Positions 6,809 to 14,542 are shown, counted from the stretch's first letter. The stretch: 18,036 bases of DNA from Candidatus Desantisiibacteriota bacterium (GCA_016209155.1 JACQWU010000156.1:1-18036), one strand, 5' to 3'. Notes: a model not told the origin generated them from the letters alone. Translations and numbers: made by a program.

Positions 6809-7981
6809 GTGCAAAAAAGAATTTACATGGATCATAATGCCACTACTCCTGTTTCTCCGGAAGTAATAGAAGCAATGTATCCATATTTCAGAAAAATATT
6901 CGGGAATGCCTCCAGTGTTCATTTTTTCGGGCGGGAAGCTAAAAAAGGATTAAATAACGCACGAAAAAATGTTGCTGAATTAATTAAATGCAGTCCTGAA
7001 GAAATTATATTTACAAGCGGCGGAACAGAAGCTGATAATCTTGCCATCTTTGGTATAATGAAAGCTAACCGGAAAAAAGGAAAGCATATTATAACTTCAC
7101 AAATAGAACACCATGCAATTTTAAATTCATGCAAAATATTGGAGCAGGAAGGATATGAAGTAACTTACCTGCCTGTAGATAAATATGGAATAATCGATCT
7201 TGAAGAGCTTAAATATGCTATCAGAGCAGATACTGTTTTAATCTCGATTATGGCTGCCAATAATGAAATAGGAACAATAGAGCCAATTGATATGATAGGG
7301 CAGGTTGCTCATGAACATGGAATTATTTTCCATACAGATGCTGTTCAAGCCGCAGGAAAATTTCCGATAGATGTTAATAAAATGAATATAGATTTACTTT
7401 CAATGTCCGGGCATAAACTTTATGGGCCAAAAGGAGTAGGTGCTTTGTTCATAGGTAAAAATATTGTCGTCTCGCCTTTGCAATATGGCGGACATCATGA
7501 ACATAACCTCCGTGCAGGGACAGAAAATATAAGCGGTATAATAGGATTTGCAAAAGCATGTGAAATAGCTAAAAGGGATATGGAAATAGATAATAATAAT
7601 ATTTTTAATCTCAAAAAAAAATTGTACAATGCAATATCTAAAAGTATTCCAGAGGTCCTTTTTAACGGACATACTGAGAAATGTCTTGCAGGAACATTAA
7701 ATGTATGTTTTAAATATATTGAAGGAGAGTCAATTTTACTAAGTCTGGATAATGAGGGTATTGCAGCATCCACAGGATCAGCCTGCAGTTCCAAGTCACT
7801 GGAGCCTTCTCATGTTTTGCTTGCAATAGGGATACAACCTGAGATGGCGCATGGGTCCATACGTTTTTCTTTAGGAAAGGAAAATACCGAAGATGAGATA
7901 GATTATGTTATAAATAAATTACCGGATTTAATAGAAAAATTACGCAATATGTCACCTTTGTATAATAAACAGCCGTCTTGA
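6809..7981 (+). CDS. Cysteine desulfurase (NifS/IscS family)
   Basis: This PLP enzyme removes sulfur from cysteine, leaving a persulfide on its active-site Cys for Fe-S cluster assembly or tRNA thiolation. The 390-aa protein has YMDHNATTPV at the N-terminus, SGGTEADNLAI at 70-80, the PLP-stacking His101 in IEHHAI, Asp177 in FHTDAVQAAGK, the PLP Lys203 in SMSGHKLYGPKGVG, and the persulfide Cys326 in TGSACSSKSLEPSHVL. That last loop is of the long NifS/IscS (group I) type. The start is GTG with AAGGAG 7 bases upstream. No IscU/NifU scaffold gene is adjacent, so iscS versus nifS cannot be settled. It lies directly downstream of tRNA-Thr, which may be fortuitous. Confidence 0.94.
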   Translation: MQKRIYMDHNATTPVSPEVIEAMYPYFRKIFGNASSVHFFGREAKKGLNNARKNVAELIKCSPEEIIFTSGGTEADNLAIFGIMKANRKKGKHIITSQIEHHAILNSCKILEQEGYEVTYLPVDKYGIIDLEELKYAIRADTVLISIMAANNEIGTIEPIDMIGQVAHEHGIIFHTDAVQAAGKFPIDVNKMNIDLLSMSGHKLYGPKGVGALFIGKNIVVSPLQYGGHHEHNLRAGTENISGIIGFAKACEIAKRDMEIDNNNIFNLKKKLYNAISKSIPEVLFNGHTEKCLAGTLNVCFKYIEGESILLSLDNEGIAASTGSACSSKSLEPSHVLLAIGIQPEMAHGSIRFSLGKENTEDEIDYVINKLPDLIEKLRNMSPLYNKQPS

Positions 7982-8023
7982 TTGCAAATTAAAAAAAACC
8001 ATAGAAATATGCAGGAGAAAAAA

Positions 8024-9313
8024 ATGGAAACTAATAAGTTTTTGAATTTAAGTTTTTGCTTTATATTATTTTTTATGTTATTTATTGTGCCGCAAAAAAT
8101 GAAAGCTCAGGAAGCTTTTGACACCACTGTAATAAAAAAAATAACAATACTCTATACAAATAATACCAATGGTTCTTTGGAACCATGCGGATGTCCCGGA
8201 AATAAAGCCGGAGGCATGGCTCAAAGAATGACCATAATTAATGAAGAAAGAAAAAAAGATCCTGATTTATTGCTTTTTGATGCAGGTGATTTTTTTCCTA
8301 CCAAACCCAATATATATCATCCTGATCCTGTCATTGAAATAATGAATTTAATGCGTTATGATGCAGTAACATTAGGAGATCAGGAATTTGTAAATGGATT
8401 TGAATATTTACAAAAAAAATTATTAAATATGAAATTTGAAGTACTTAATACCAATATGACCGTAGATAAGAATGTCCTTTTTACAAAGCCTTCAGTTGTG
8501 ATAGAAAAAAAAGGATTAAAAATAGGAGTATTAGGAATAATTTCACCCAATACTTTCACTTTTCTGCCAAAAGAAAATTTGGGGCCGATTAAATTTGTTA
8601 ATTTTGTTGATAGCTGCAAATATATATTACAAACTTTTCATAAAGAAGTTAATATAGTAATAGCGCTTTCTCATATGGGGAAAAGCGGTGATGCGGATTT
8701 TGCATCAACATTATATTGGATGGATATTATTATAGGAGCACATGATGGCGCTTTAATGGATAAGCCTTATATTGTTAATAATATGCCAATATTTCAAGCC
8801 GGAATAAACGGGGATCATGTAGGAAAAATTGTCATAGAATATGATACTTCTGCCAGGAAAATACGATCAATGAAAACAGAATCAATTTTTGTTGATAAAA
8901 AAATAGCCAAAGATCCTGAAGCGGATGCAATTATTAAAAATTATGACAAGAACACCCCTCTTTTTACTGATACTGAAGGAAATAGAAAAATGCTTGGCGC
9001 AAATTACTGCAGAAAATGTCATCTTGAAATATTTGAGAAGTGGATCAGATCAAGACATTCTCAAGCATTGGCAACAATTAAAAATGAAAGAAAAATAATG
9101 CATTCAAACACATGTTATATATGTCATGTTACAAATATGAATTCTAACAATTTATATGGAGTGGAATGTGAAAGTTGTCATACAATATCAAAAGGCCATG
9201 ACACTACAAGAGTAAAATTAGTTATCACGGAAGAAGTCTGTAAAAATTGTCATACAAAAGACAGAAGCCCGAATTTTGATTTTATACAATACAAAGAAAA
9301 AATAAAACATTAA
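8024..9313 (+). CDS. Exported metallophosphoesterase-like protein fused to a tetraheme cytochrome c domain
   Basis: The 429-aa protein starts with a signal peptide (hydrophobic core about 8-22, likely cleaved near Ala28). Residues 40-300 resemble the UshA-like 5'-nucleotidase/calcineurin phosphoesterase N-domain, but the metal motifs are altered. YTNNTNG (44-50) replaces the usual DxH, LGDQEF (117-122) replaces GNHEF, and GAHDG (238-242) replaces GGHxH. A CGC motif (55-57) followed by GG is characteristic of a cysteine-bearing subfamily. The C-terminus has four c-type heme motifs, CRKCH (329), CYICH (364), CESCH (382) and CKNCH (406), resembling cytochrome c554-like domains. The ATG at 8024 has AGGAG 7 bases upstream; earlier in-frame starts, such as the TTG at 7982, lack one. 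Electron transfer outside the cytoplasmic membrane is likely; hydrolase activity is doubtful. Confidence 0.82.
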   Translation: METNKFLNLSFCFILFFMLFIVPQKMKAQEAFDTTVIKKITILYTNNTNGSLEPCGCPGNKAGGMAQRMTIINEERKKDPDLLLFDAGDFFPTKPNIYHPDPVIEIMNLMRYDAVTLGDQEFVNGFEYLQKKLLNMKFEVLNTNMTVDKNVLFTKPSVVIEKKGLKIGVLGIISPNTFTFLPKENLGPIKFVNFVDSCKYILQTFHKEVNIVIALSHMGKSGDADFASTLYWMDIIIGAHDGALMDKPYIVNNMPIFQAGINGDHVGKIVIEYDTSARKIRSMKTESIFVDKKIAKDPEADAIIKNYDKNTPLFTDTEGNRKMLGANYCRKCHLEIFEKWIRSRHSQALATIKNERKIMHSNTCYICHVTNMNSNNLYGVECESCHTISKGHDTTRVKLVITEEVCKNCHTKDRSPNFDFIQYKEKIKH

Positions 9314-9336
9314 AAATTCTTTAAAAGGAGTTAATT

Positions 9337-9564
9337 ATGGAAGAAACAGGAAAAGATAGTAATATTTCCACAAAGACAGATTCGTCTGAAAAATTGGAAA
9401 AAAAGAACGTAATTTTATTTGGGATAGGATTTATCATTTTAATTCTTGGCTATTTTGTGCTTACATATACCGACAGCCGCGGGCAAAATTGGGCTTCAAT
9501 TCTTTCCCCAATAATGCTGGTTGGCGCATATATTATTATGGGCATATCAATGATAATTAAATAA
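9337..9564 (+). CDS. Small two-helix membrane protein, DUF3098-like
   Basis: The 75-aa protein has a hydrophilic, charged N-terminal tail (about 1-23) and two membrane helices, about 24-43 (NVILFGIGFIILILGYFVLT) and about 53-73 (ending GAYIIMGISMII), joined by a short polar loop TDSRGQNW. This layout, with a proline-containing second helix (LSPIMLVGAYI), resembles DUF3098 proteins, whose function is unknown. AAAGGAG lies 7 bases before the ATG. It lies 23 bases after the cytochrome fusion gene and its stop codon abuts the pyrE start. The neighbourhood gives no clear clue; helping the cytochrome protein is only a possibility. Confidence 0.7.
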   Translation: MEETGKDSNISTKTDSSEKLEKKNVILFGIGFIILILGYFVLTYTDSRGQNWASILSPIMLVGAYIIMGISMIIK

Positions 9565-10149
9565 ATGGGATTTATGCTTAATAAAAAAATAGAAAAATTG
9601 CTTTCCTTATTATGTAAATTATCCTATCGTGAAGGGGATTTTGTGCTTTCTTCCGGTAAAAAAAGTTCTTATTACATTGACGGGAAAATTACCACCCTTA
9701 ATGCTGAAGGGGCATGTCTTATTGCTGAAATTTTTTTAGATAAGATAAAAAAATTAAATATACCAATTGATGCAATTGGGGGACCCACACTTGGTGCGGA
9801 TCCAATAGTTGGTTCTGTTTTGTCGCTGGCAGGAGAAAATAAAATACTGCCCGGTCTTACCGGTTTTATTATACGTAAAGAAGCAAAAGGTTATGGGCAA
9901 AAAAAACTTATTGAAGGTCCATGGAAAGAAGGCAGCAGAGTAATTATTATAGAAGATGTAATTACAACCGGAGCTTCTGCTTTCAAAGCTATTGAAAAAG
10001 TAAAAGATGCGCTTGGAGAAATTGTTTATGTATTTTCAGTAGTAGATCGGGAAGAGGGTGGAAAAAAATTTTTAGAAGATAGAGGATATAATCTATTTTC
10101 TATTTTCACCATAAATGACCTCAAAAATAGCTATAAATCTAAAAAATAG
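9565..10149 (+). CDS. pyrE: Orotate phosphoribosyltransferase
   Basis: PyrE joins orotate to PRPP to form orotidine 5'-monophosphate in de novo pyrimidine synthesis. The 194-aa protein has YREGDFVLSSGKKSSYYIDG (21-40), the N-terminal OPRT block. GGPTLGADPI is at 72-81, the flexible catalytic loop FIIRKEAKGYGQKK starts at 101, and the PRPP-binding motif VIIIEDVITTGAS is at 126-138. The ATG at 9565 directly follows the TAA of the upstream gene and has no ribosome-binding site, so translation must be coupled. ATG 9574, three codons later, is an alternative start that fits family N-termini slightly better. No other pyr genes are nearby. Confidence 0.95.
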   Translation: MGFMLNKKIEKLLSLLCKLSYREGDFVLSSGKKSSYYIDGKITTLNAEGACLIAEIFLDKIKKLNIPIDAIGGPTLGADPIVGSVLSLAGENKILPGLTGFIIRKEAKGYGQKKLIEGPWKEGSRVIIIEDVITTGASAFKAIEKVKDALGEIVYVFSVVDREEGGKKFLEDRGYNLFSIFTINDLKNSYKSKK

Positions 10150-10188
10150 TAAAAAAATCTGAAAATAATCCTCTGAAAGGAACATAAC

Positions 10189-11901
10189 ATGCCGTTAAGA
10201 ATAATTAAAATTTTCCTTTATTCTTATTTAATCATTCTTCTTTTCTCCATAAAATCATTTGCAAAACAATCGCCTTTTTTGAAATTAATCCCTGCCGGTA
10301 CATCTGCTTATTTAAATATTAAAGACTTAAAAAATATTTCAGAATTACCTTTTGCGGGGAATTCTCAGGCTCTTATTTTTTTTAATGATAAATATGGATT
10401 GATTGGGCAAGTGGATGAATCCGGAATTTACGCTATATATACTTCTTCCCTGAATATTTTAAAGCCCCCTTTGCTTTTAGGGAAAACAGGCAATCCTTCT
10501 ATTTTTTTAGATAAGCTTAATAAAATTATTAAACTGGAAAAAAATTCATTTGACCGCTTTAAAATTTACAAATTGGTCTCAAACAATCCTTCTTCAAAAA
10601 ACACTTTTAATCTATATTTTAGTCTTATAGATAATTATTTTGTTTTTGGATCTTTAACGGATATAAAATTAATAATCAACACCTATCTTGGCAAATCAAT
10701 TAATTTTGCAGACTCAGAAATTTCCAAGGAAGTAGAAAAAATAATTATTGAACAAAAACCTTCTTTGAAATTTTATATAAATGTAGAAGGATTGAATCAT
10801 GTATATGAGCCAATTTTAAAACAGGCATTTAATATTGTAATCCAATCTATTCTGGTTAAAGGAGGCGGATATTCAGATAAGGAAATAAAAGACATATCAA
10901 AAGCAAACATAGAACAGATTTTCAGCTATATAGCTCAAGTTAAATATATTACCATAGATTATGATAAAACTAATAAAAAAGCCAGAGTCTGGATAAAATT
11001 TATTACCGGTACACCACTTTGTAATTTAACCGGGATTCCTCCTGAACAAATGAAGGATTTTAGTCTTTTACCTGAAAAAAATGTTGCTATTGCATTTAAC
11101 ATTTTAGAAGGAAGCAAAACCCGGCAAAATCATTATAATTATATGTTTGAAAAAATGCTGCGTTTTGATTCTTCCTATGGATTACAAAAAAATTCATTAG
11201 CCAGAGCTTCCTCAGATCTTGAGTCTTTTGGAAACCACGAAATCTGGGCATGGATAAATAGTCCAGAAGGACTTGTTTGGACAGATATAGTTGAATTTAA
11301 AGGTAAAGATCTCTCAAATCCATTACAAAAACGGTTTTCTGGCTTAAATATATTTTACAATCCTGAACAAAAGCCAGAAATTAAACAAGGGAAAAATTTT
11401 GAATACAAAAAAGTTCAAATAAAAAGCGAAATAATAAATTTTACACCTTTTAATACCAATATCCTTGAGTTATCCGGATATACCGGTAAAATACCATATT
11501 CAACCATCTGGTATTGTTATATTAAAAATAATTTGATAATGACTATTGAAGAAGAACCGGTAGTAATTAAAGAAATAATAGCAACAGCTATAAAAGAAAA
11601 AAAATCATTATTACAAAAAATCAATAATCCTGCCATAAATTCAAAAAATAATAATATTCTGTTTTTTTCGCCTGAGCTTATATCTTTGTATTTAAACTCT
11701 GCTACTGTTGAACAAAATAAAAATAATTCCGATACCAGTTTTACAGGACAGATAGTAAAAAACATTCCATTACTTAATGATATTCTATCCTTCCCTGATT
11801 CAATAGTAACAGGATTAGCTAAAAATGAAGGTTTTTACTTTGAGATATTTAAAATAAATCCGGGGCAGGATCAAGAAGTAAAAAAAAATAAAAATATGTG
11901 A
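10189..11901 (+). CDS. Exported protein of unknown function, DUF3352-like
   Basis: The 570-aa protein starts with a signal peptide (hydrophobic core about 9-20, likely cleavage after SFA at 23-25). It continues as a lysine-rich, alpha/beta-looking secreted chain with no further membrane helix and no cysteine lipobox. The early segment FLKLIPAGTSAYLNIKDL and repeated phrases such as YFSLIDNYFVFGSLTDIKLI resemble the large DUF3352 family of exported proteins, whose function is unknown. The resemblance is from memory of the pattern and modest. AAGGA lies about 8 bases before the ATG. The gene follows pyrE by 39 bases and precedes a PAP2 phosphatase by 13, so it is part of the long operon. Catalytic motifs are not evident. 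Confidence 0.72.
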   Translation: MPLRIIKIFLYSYLIILLFSIKSFAKQSPFLKLIPAGTSAYLNIKDLKNISELPFAGNSQALIFFNDKYGLIGQVDESGIYAIYTSSLNILKPPLLLGKTGNPSIFLDKLNKIIKLEKNSFDRFKIYKLVSNNPSSKNTFNLYFSLIDNYFVFGSLTDIKLIINTYLGKSINFADSEISKEVEKIIIEQKPSLKFYINVEGLNHVYEPILKQAFNIVIQSILVKGGGYSDKEIKDISKANIEQIFSYIAQVKYITIDYDKTNKKARVWIKFITGTPLCNLTGIPPEQMKDFSLLPEKNVAIAFNILEGSKTRQNHYNYMFEKMLRFDSSYGLQKNSLARASSDLESFGNHEIWAWINSPEGLVWTDIVEFKGKDLSNPLQKRFSGLNIFYNPEQKPEIKQGKNFEYKKVQIKSEIINFTPFNTNILELSGYTGKIPYSTIWYCYIKNNLIMTIEEEPVVIKEIIATAIKEKKSLLQKINNPAINSKNNNILFFSPELISLYLNSATVEQNKNNSDTSFTGQIVKNIPLLNDILSFPDSIVTGLAKNEGFYFEIFKINPGQDQEVKKNKNM

Positions 11902-11914
11902 ATGGGAGAAAAAG

Positions 11915-12460
11915 TTGGGGGAGCTTTTAAATAAAATTGATAGATTTTTTTTTATATTGATTAATAAAACATGGCATAACGCATTTCTTGATATATTTTT
12001 TACTTTTATTACGGAAAAAAAAAATTGGATTTTACCTCTTTTGGTTTTAGTAATATTTTTGATTATATATATAAAAAAATCCCGCATATTTTTGCTGGTA
12101 GGTTTATTATCAGTTCTAATCACTGATCAATTAACAAGCAATTTCATAAAAGACATTATCATGCGTCCAAGACCTTTTAATTCTATTCCGGATACAAGAC
12201 TTTTAGTGTCAACAGGGAATTTTTCATTCCCGTCTTCGCATGCGGCCAATATAGCCGGGATTGCGCTGCTTGCCACTTTATATTATCCAAAATTTACATA
12301 TATTTATTGGATTTCAGTATTTCTTATAAGTTATTCACGCATATATGTAGGAGTACATTATCCTTCCGATGTATTGGCTGGAATATTTATTGGCATTATA
12401 TGCGCATGGGTGTTATTTAAAATAAGTAAACTAATAGTGAACGATAAATATTATGAATAA
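11915..12460 (+). CDS. PAP2-family membrane phosphatase (PgpB / undecaprenyl-diphosphatase-like)
   Basis: This 181-aa membrane protein has about five to six hydrophobic helices and all three acid-phosphatase motifs. They are K-x6-RP (Lys79 to Pro87, KDIIMRPRP), PSSH (106-109, Ser in place of the usual Gly) and SR-x5-H-x3-D (141-152, SRIYVGVHYPSD) with nucleophile His148. Such enzymes remove phosphate from lipids such as undecaprenyl diphosphate, phosphatidylglycerophosphate or lipid A, with the active site on the periplasmic side. uppS in the same run makes undecaprenyl recycling an attractive guess. The start is TTG at 11915, preceded by GGGAG about 7 bases away; no in-frame ATG exists before the catalytic region. 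It overlaps nadC by 8 bases. Confidence 0.88.
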   Translation: MGELLNKIDRFFFILINKTWHNAFLDIFFTFITEKKNWILPLLVLVIFLIIYIKKSRIFLLVGLLSVLITDQLTSNFIKDIIMRPRPFNSIPDTRLLVSTGNFSFPSSHAANIAGIALLATLYYPKFTYIYWISVFLISYSRIYVGVHYPSDVLAGIFIGIICAWVLFKISKLIVNDKYYE

Positions 12461-13295
12461 AAAAGAAGAACTAAATAAACAAATACAATTATTAATCACG
12501 CAGGCTTTACATGAAGATTATATCTTTAATGACATTACCTCTAAGCTTATTATCCCTGACAATAATATTTCTACCGGCAGAATATTTGCTCTTGAAAATG
12601 GTATACTTGCCGGGATAAAAATAGCCCGGCAGGTATTTCAATCCATTGATCATGGAACACATTTTCGCGCATTAAAAAAAGATGGAGACTTTGTTGAAAA
12701 AGGTACAGTTTTAGGTATAGTTAAAGGAAGAACACGTGTCCTGCTTGCAGGAGAAAGAACTGCGCTTAATTTCCTTCAGCATTTATCAGGGATTGCATCT
12801 CTTACAAATAAATATGTAACTAAATTATCGTCATTCAAAACAAAAATTCTTGACACAAGAAAAACTTTACCGGGATGGCGGTATCTTGAAAAATATGCGG
12901 TAAGTATCGGGGGCGCATGTAATCATCGCGGAAATTTGCAGGACTTAATTCTTGTAAAAGATAACCATATAAAAATTGCTGGAGGTGTTCCTAAAGCCCT
13001 TAACAATATTTTCAAAAAAAAACCCGCAGGGATAAAAGTTGAAGTTGAGGTTGAGAGTTTGAAGGAGGTAAAGGAATGTTTGGTTTTCCCCGTTGATATT
13101 ATAATGTTAGATAATATGAATATTTCATCTTTAAAAAAAGCAGTTAAGTTAATTAACGGAAAATGTTTAATAGAAGCTTCAGGTGGAATTAATCTTAATA
13201 ATGTAGTTAAAATAGCAAAATGCGGAGTGGATTATATATCTATAGGCAGGATCACATCTTCCGCACCCTGTCTTGATATTCATATGGAATTTTGA
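12453..13295 (+). CDS. nadC: Nicotinate-nucleotide diphosphorylase (quinolinate phosphoribosyltransferase)
   Basis: NadC turns quinolinate and PRPP into nicotinate mononucleotide, CO2 and diphosphate in de novo NAD synthesis. The 280-aa protein is full length. It has ERTALNFLQHLSGIAS (101-116), DTRKTLPGWR (134-143) with Arg136 and Lys137, GGACNHRGNLQDLILVKDNH (153-172) with His158, Arg159 and Lys169, VEVEVES (196-202), MLDN (218-221), EASGGIN (241-247) and the C-terminal GVDYISIGRIT phosphate site. Its ATG overlaps the end of the PAP2 gene by 8 bases. No nadA or nadB is in the window. The stop is only 4 bases from the convergent prepilin stop, with no terminator between them. Confidence 0.96.
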   Translation: MNKKEELNKQIQLLITQALHEDYIFNDITSKLIIPDNNISTGRIFALENGILAGIKIARQVFQSIDHGTHFRALKKDGDFVEKGTVLGIVKGRTRVLLAGERTALNFLQHLSGIASLTNKYVTKLSSFKTKILDTRKTLPGWRYLEKYAVSIGGACNHRGNLQDLILVKDNHIKIAGGVPKALNNIFKKKPAGIKVEVEVESLKEVKECLVFPVDIIMLDNMNISSLKKAVKLINGKCLIEASGGINLNNVVKIAKCGVDYISIGRITSSAPCLDIHMEF

Positions 13296-13299
13296 TCCG

Positions 13300-13719
13300 T
13301 TACAAATTAGGGCTATTTCGCATTATAATGTTTCCGGTATCTGATAATTGCCAGCAGTGTTCCAGGTCTTTACCAACTGCCACAATAGTAAAAGAAGTTC
13401 CTGTAGAATTAACAAAGGCATCTGATAAAAATCCGGACTCTTTACCTGTATTTAAATTATTCGGCCAATAATCTTGCGTTAATGCACTTTTTAATTCATC
13501 TGCGGTATTAATAGTCTGCGGATATCCTCCCTTTTCAGCCATATACATTTCAAGTGCTGATTTAACGGTTTTAAGAGTATTTTTGGCAATTTCATCCCTG
13601 GCTTTTCCTCTTGCATCCATATAATTTGGGACAGCTACTGCCATAAGAATAATTATAATAGTTATAACAATCATAAGTTCCACAATAGTAAACGCCTGAT
13701 CTTTTTTTAATAAATTCAT
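13300..13719 (-). CDS. Class IV prepilin / pseudopilin with N-terminal methylation motif
   Basis: The 139-aa protein has a short basic leader (MNLLKKDQA) followed by FTIVELMIVITIIIILMAVAVPNY, the classical hydrophobic spine of type IV pilins and type II secretion pseudopilins, with Glu14 at mature position +5. The residue before the cleavage site is Ala9 rather than the usual Gly. The mature part, with helix KARDEIAKNTLKTVKSALEMYMAEKGGYP, resembles GspG/PulG-type major pseudopilins. A single cysteine (HCWQL) is near the C-terminus. A weak site AGGAAA is about 9 bases before the ATG. The gene stands alone with no assembly ATPase, platform or peptidase gene nearby, and it may encode an orphan or minor pilin processed elsewhere. 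Confidence 0.88.
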   Translation of the reverse strand: MNLLKKDQAFTIVELMIVITIIIILMAVAVPNYMDARGKARDEIAKNTLKTVKSALEMYMAEKGGYPQTINTADELKSALTQDYWPNNLNTGKESGFLSDAFVNSTGTSFTIVAVGKDLEHCWQLSDTGNIIMRNSPNL

Positions 13720-13767
13720 TATTTAATTTCCTATATTTAAAAATTTATATTTTATAATATTTTATTT

Positions 13768-13781
13768 TATGATATATCATA
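13768..13781. promoter_or_regulatory. 14-bp perfect palindrome TATGATATATCATA, candidate operator
   Basis: A perfect inverted repeat overlaps the predicted -10 of the prepilin promoter in the 102-base divergent gap (13720-13821) between the prepilin gene and the frameshifted exported-protein gene. It could be a repressor site. The sequence is so AT-rich that chance is a real alternative. Confidence 0.35.
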
Positions 13782-13799
13782 TAAATATATCTTTGTCAA
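13771..13799 (-). promoter_or_regulatory. Putative sigma-70 promoter of the prepilin gene
   Basis: On the minus strand, TTGACA (13794-13799) is followed after 17 bases by TATATC (13771-13776). It points at the prepilin start about 50 bases further on. The -35 is perfect and the -10 is a 4/6 match in very AT-rich DNA, so other -10 choices are possible. Confidence 0.5.
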
Positions 13800-13821
13800 C
13801 CTTGATAACGGGAGAATAAAA

Positions 13822-14410
13822 ATGTTAAAAAAATTAAATAAAATAATAATAAATTTATTATTAATAATTATATTTTCATTGCTTCTTAACGGAAAATTAT
13901 TTCCAAAATTAAATAAACATAGCTATAATCGATGCACTTAATCAAAAATTAATAGCTGTAAAGTCAGAAGAAAAAGCCAGAAAAATTTTATTTGAACAAA
14001 AATTAGAATGCTTAAAAAATATAAATATAATAGAATCGAATTATAAAGAAGTACCTGATAACATAAAGACATTTATTGATTTAGTTATTTCAAAGTACCA
14101 TATCCCCAAAAAACTCCCGACCGGTGAAATTCTTATTCAGATAGAAAAAATCAATAAGATTAGAGTTAAAGAAGAAGAATTCACTGATGATATCAATATG
14201 TTTAATGCAAAACAAAAAGTATTATATTTAAGAGGTGACTTAAAAGAAGAAAAACATTATCAAACATTAAAAATAACAAAAATGAAAGAATATGAAGAAT
14301 TTAAGGCTATGTTTGATAAGGAAAAAAAAATATTAAAAAAAATGATTATCAAATATTATAAAGAAATGCCGGAATGGTTAAAAGAAGTTACAAAATTAGA
14401 ATTAAAATGA
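13822..14410 (+). pseudogene. Frameshifted gene for a small exported protein of unknown function
   Basis: ATG 13822, with GGGAG 7 bases upstream, opens a frame with a signal peptide (MLKKLNKIIINLLLIIIFSL) and then stops at 13939-13941 after 39 codons. A second frame, shifted by one base, is open from 13913 to the TGA at 14408-14410 without its own start at the 5' end. It encodes about 165 residues, starting around AIIDALNQKLIAVKSEEKARK. Joined within 13913-13938 they give an exported, lysine- and glutamate-rich, largely helical protein of about 195 aa. Composition stays coding-like throughout, so the shift is recent, a sequencing error in an AT-rich stretch, or a rare programmed shift. ATG 14198 could start a 70-aa remnant. 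I recognise no family. A hairpin terminator follows 28 bases after the stop. Confidence 0.65.
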
Positions 14411-14438
14411 AGGGGGCTTATACCCTATCAGAGACAAA

Positions 14439-14480
14439 AGATACCCGCAGTTTGCTGCGAGGTATCTCCATTATTTTATT
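14439..14480 (+). terminator. Rho-independent-type hairpin terminator
   Basis: AGATACC-CGCAG pairs with CTGCG-(A)-GGTATCT around a TTTG loop: 12 base pairs with one bulged A. The 3' side continues CCATTATTTTATTG, a broken T-rich tract. It separates the frameshifted exported-protein gene from yajQ. On the minus strand it is followed by TTTTGTC, so it could act weakly in both directions. Confidence 0.7.
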
Positions 14481-14513
14481 GTAATAATTTATTTGAGAAT
14501 TGGTTAACATTGT

Positions 14514-14542
14514 TTGACTTTTCTTTCTAATTATGATATTAG
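14514..14542 (+). promoter_or_regulatory. Putative promoter of yajQ
   Basis: TTGACT (14514-14519), a 17-base spacer and TATTAG (14537-14542) lie between the terminator and the yajQ ribosome-binding site. The -10 matches at 4 of 6 positions. The TTG of the -35 is also the first codon of a spurious N-terminal extension of yajQ. Confidence 0.45.

Noticed and set aside
6809-7981. PLP enzyme after the oxidoreductase as GnnB (UDP-sugar aminotransferase)
   Set aside because: It has the cysteine desulfurase active-site loop with Cys326 and the SGHK lysine motif of NifS/IscS, not DegT/DnrJ features.
13038-13070. GTTGAA/GTTGAG repeats inside nadC as a further microrepeat array
   Set aside because: They encode the conserved VEVEVES strand of NadC and have a 6-base period, so coding constraint explains them.
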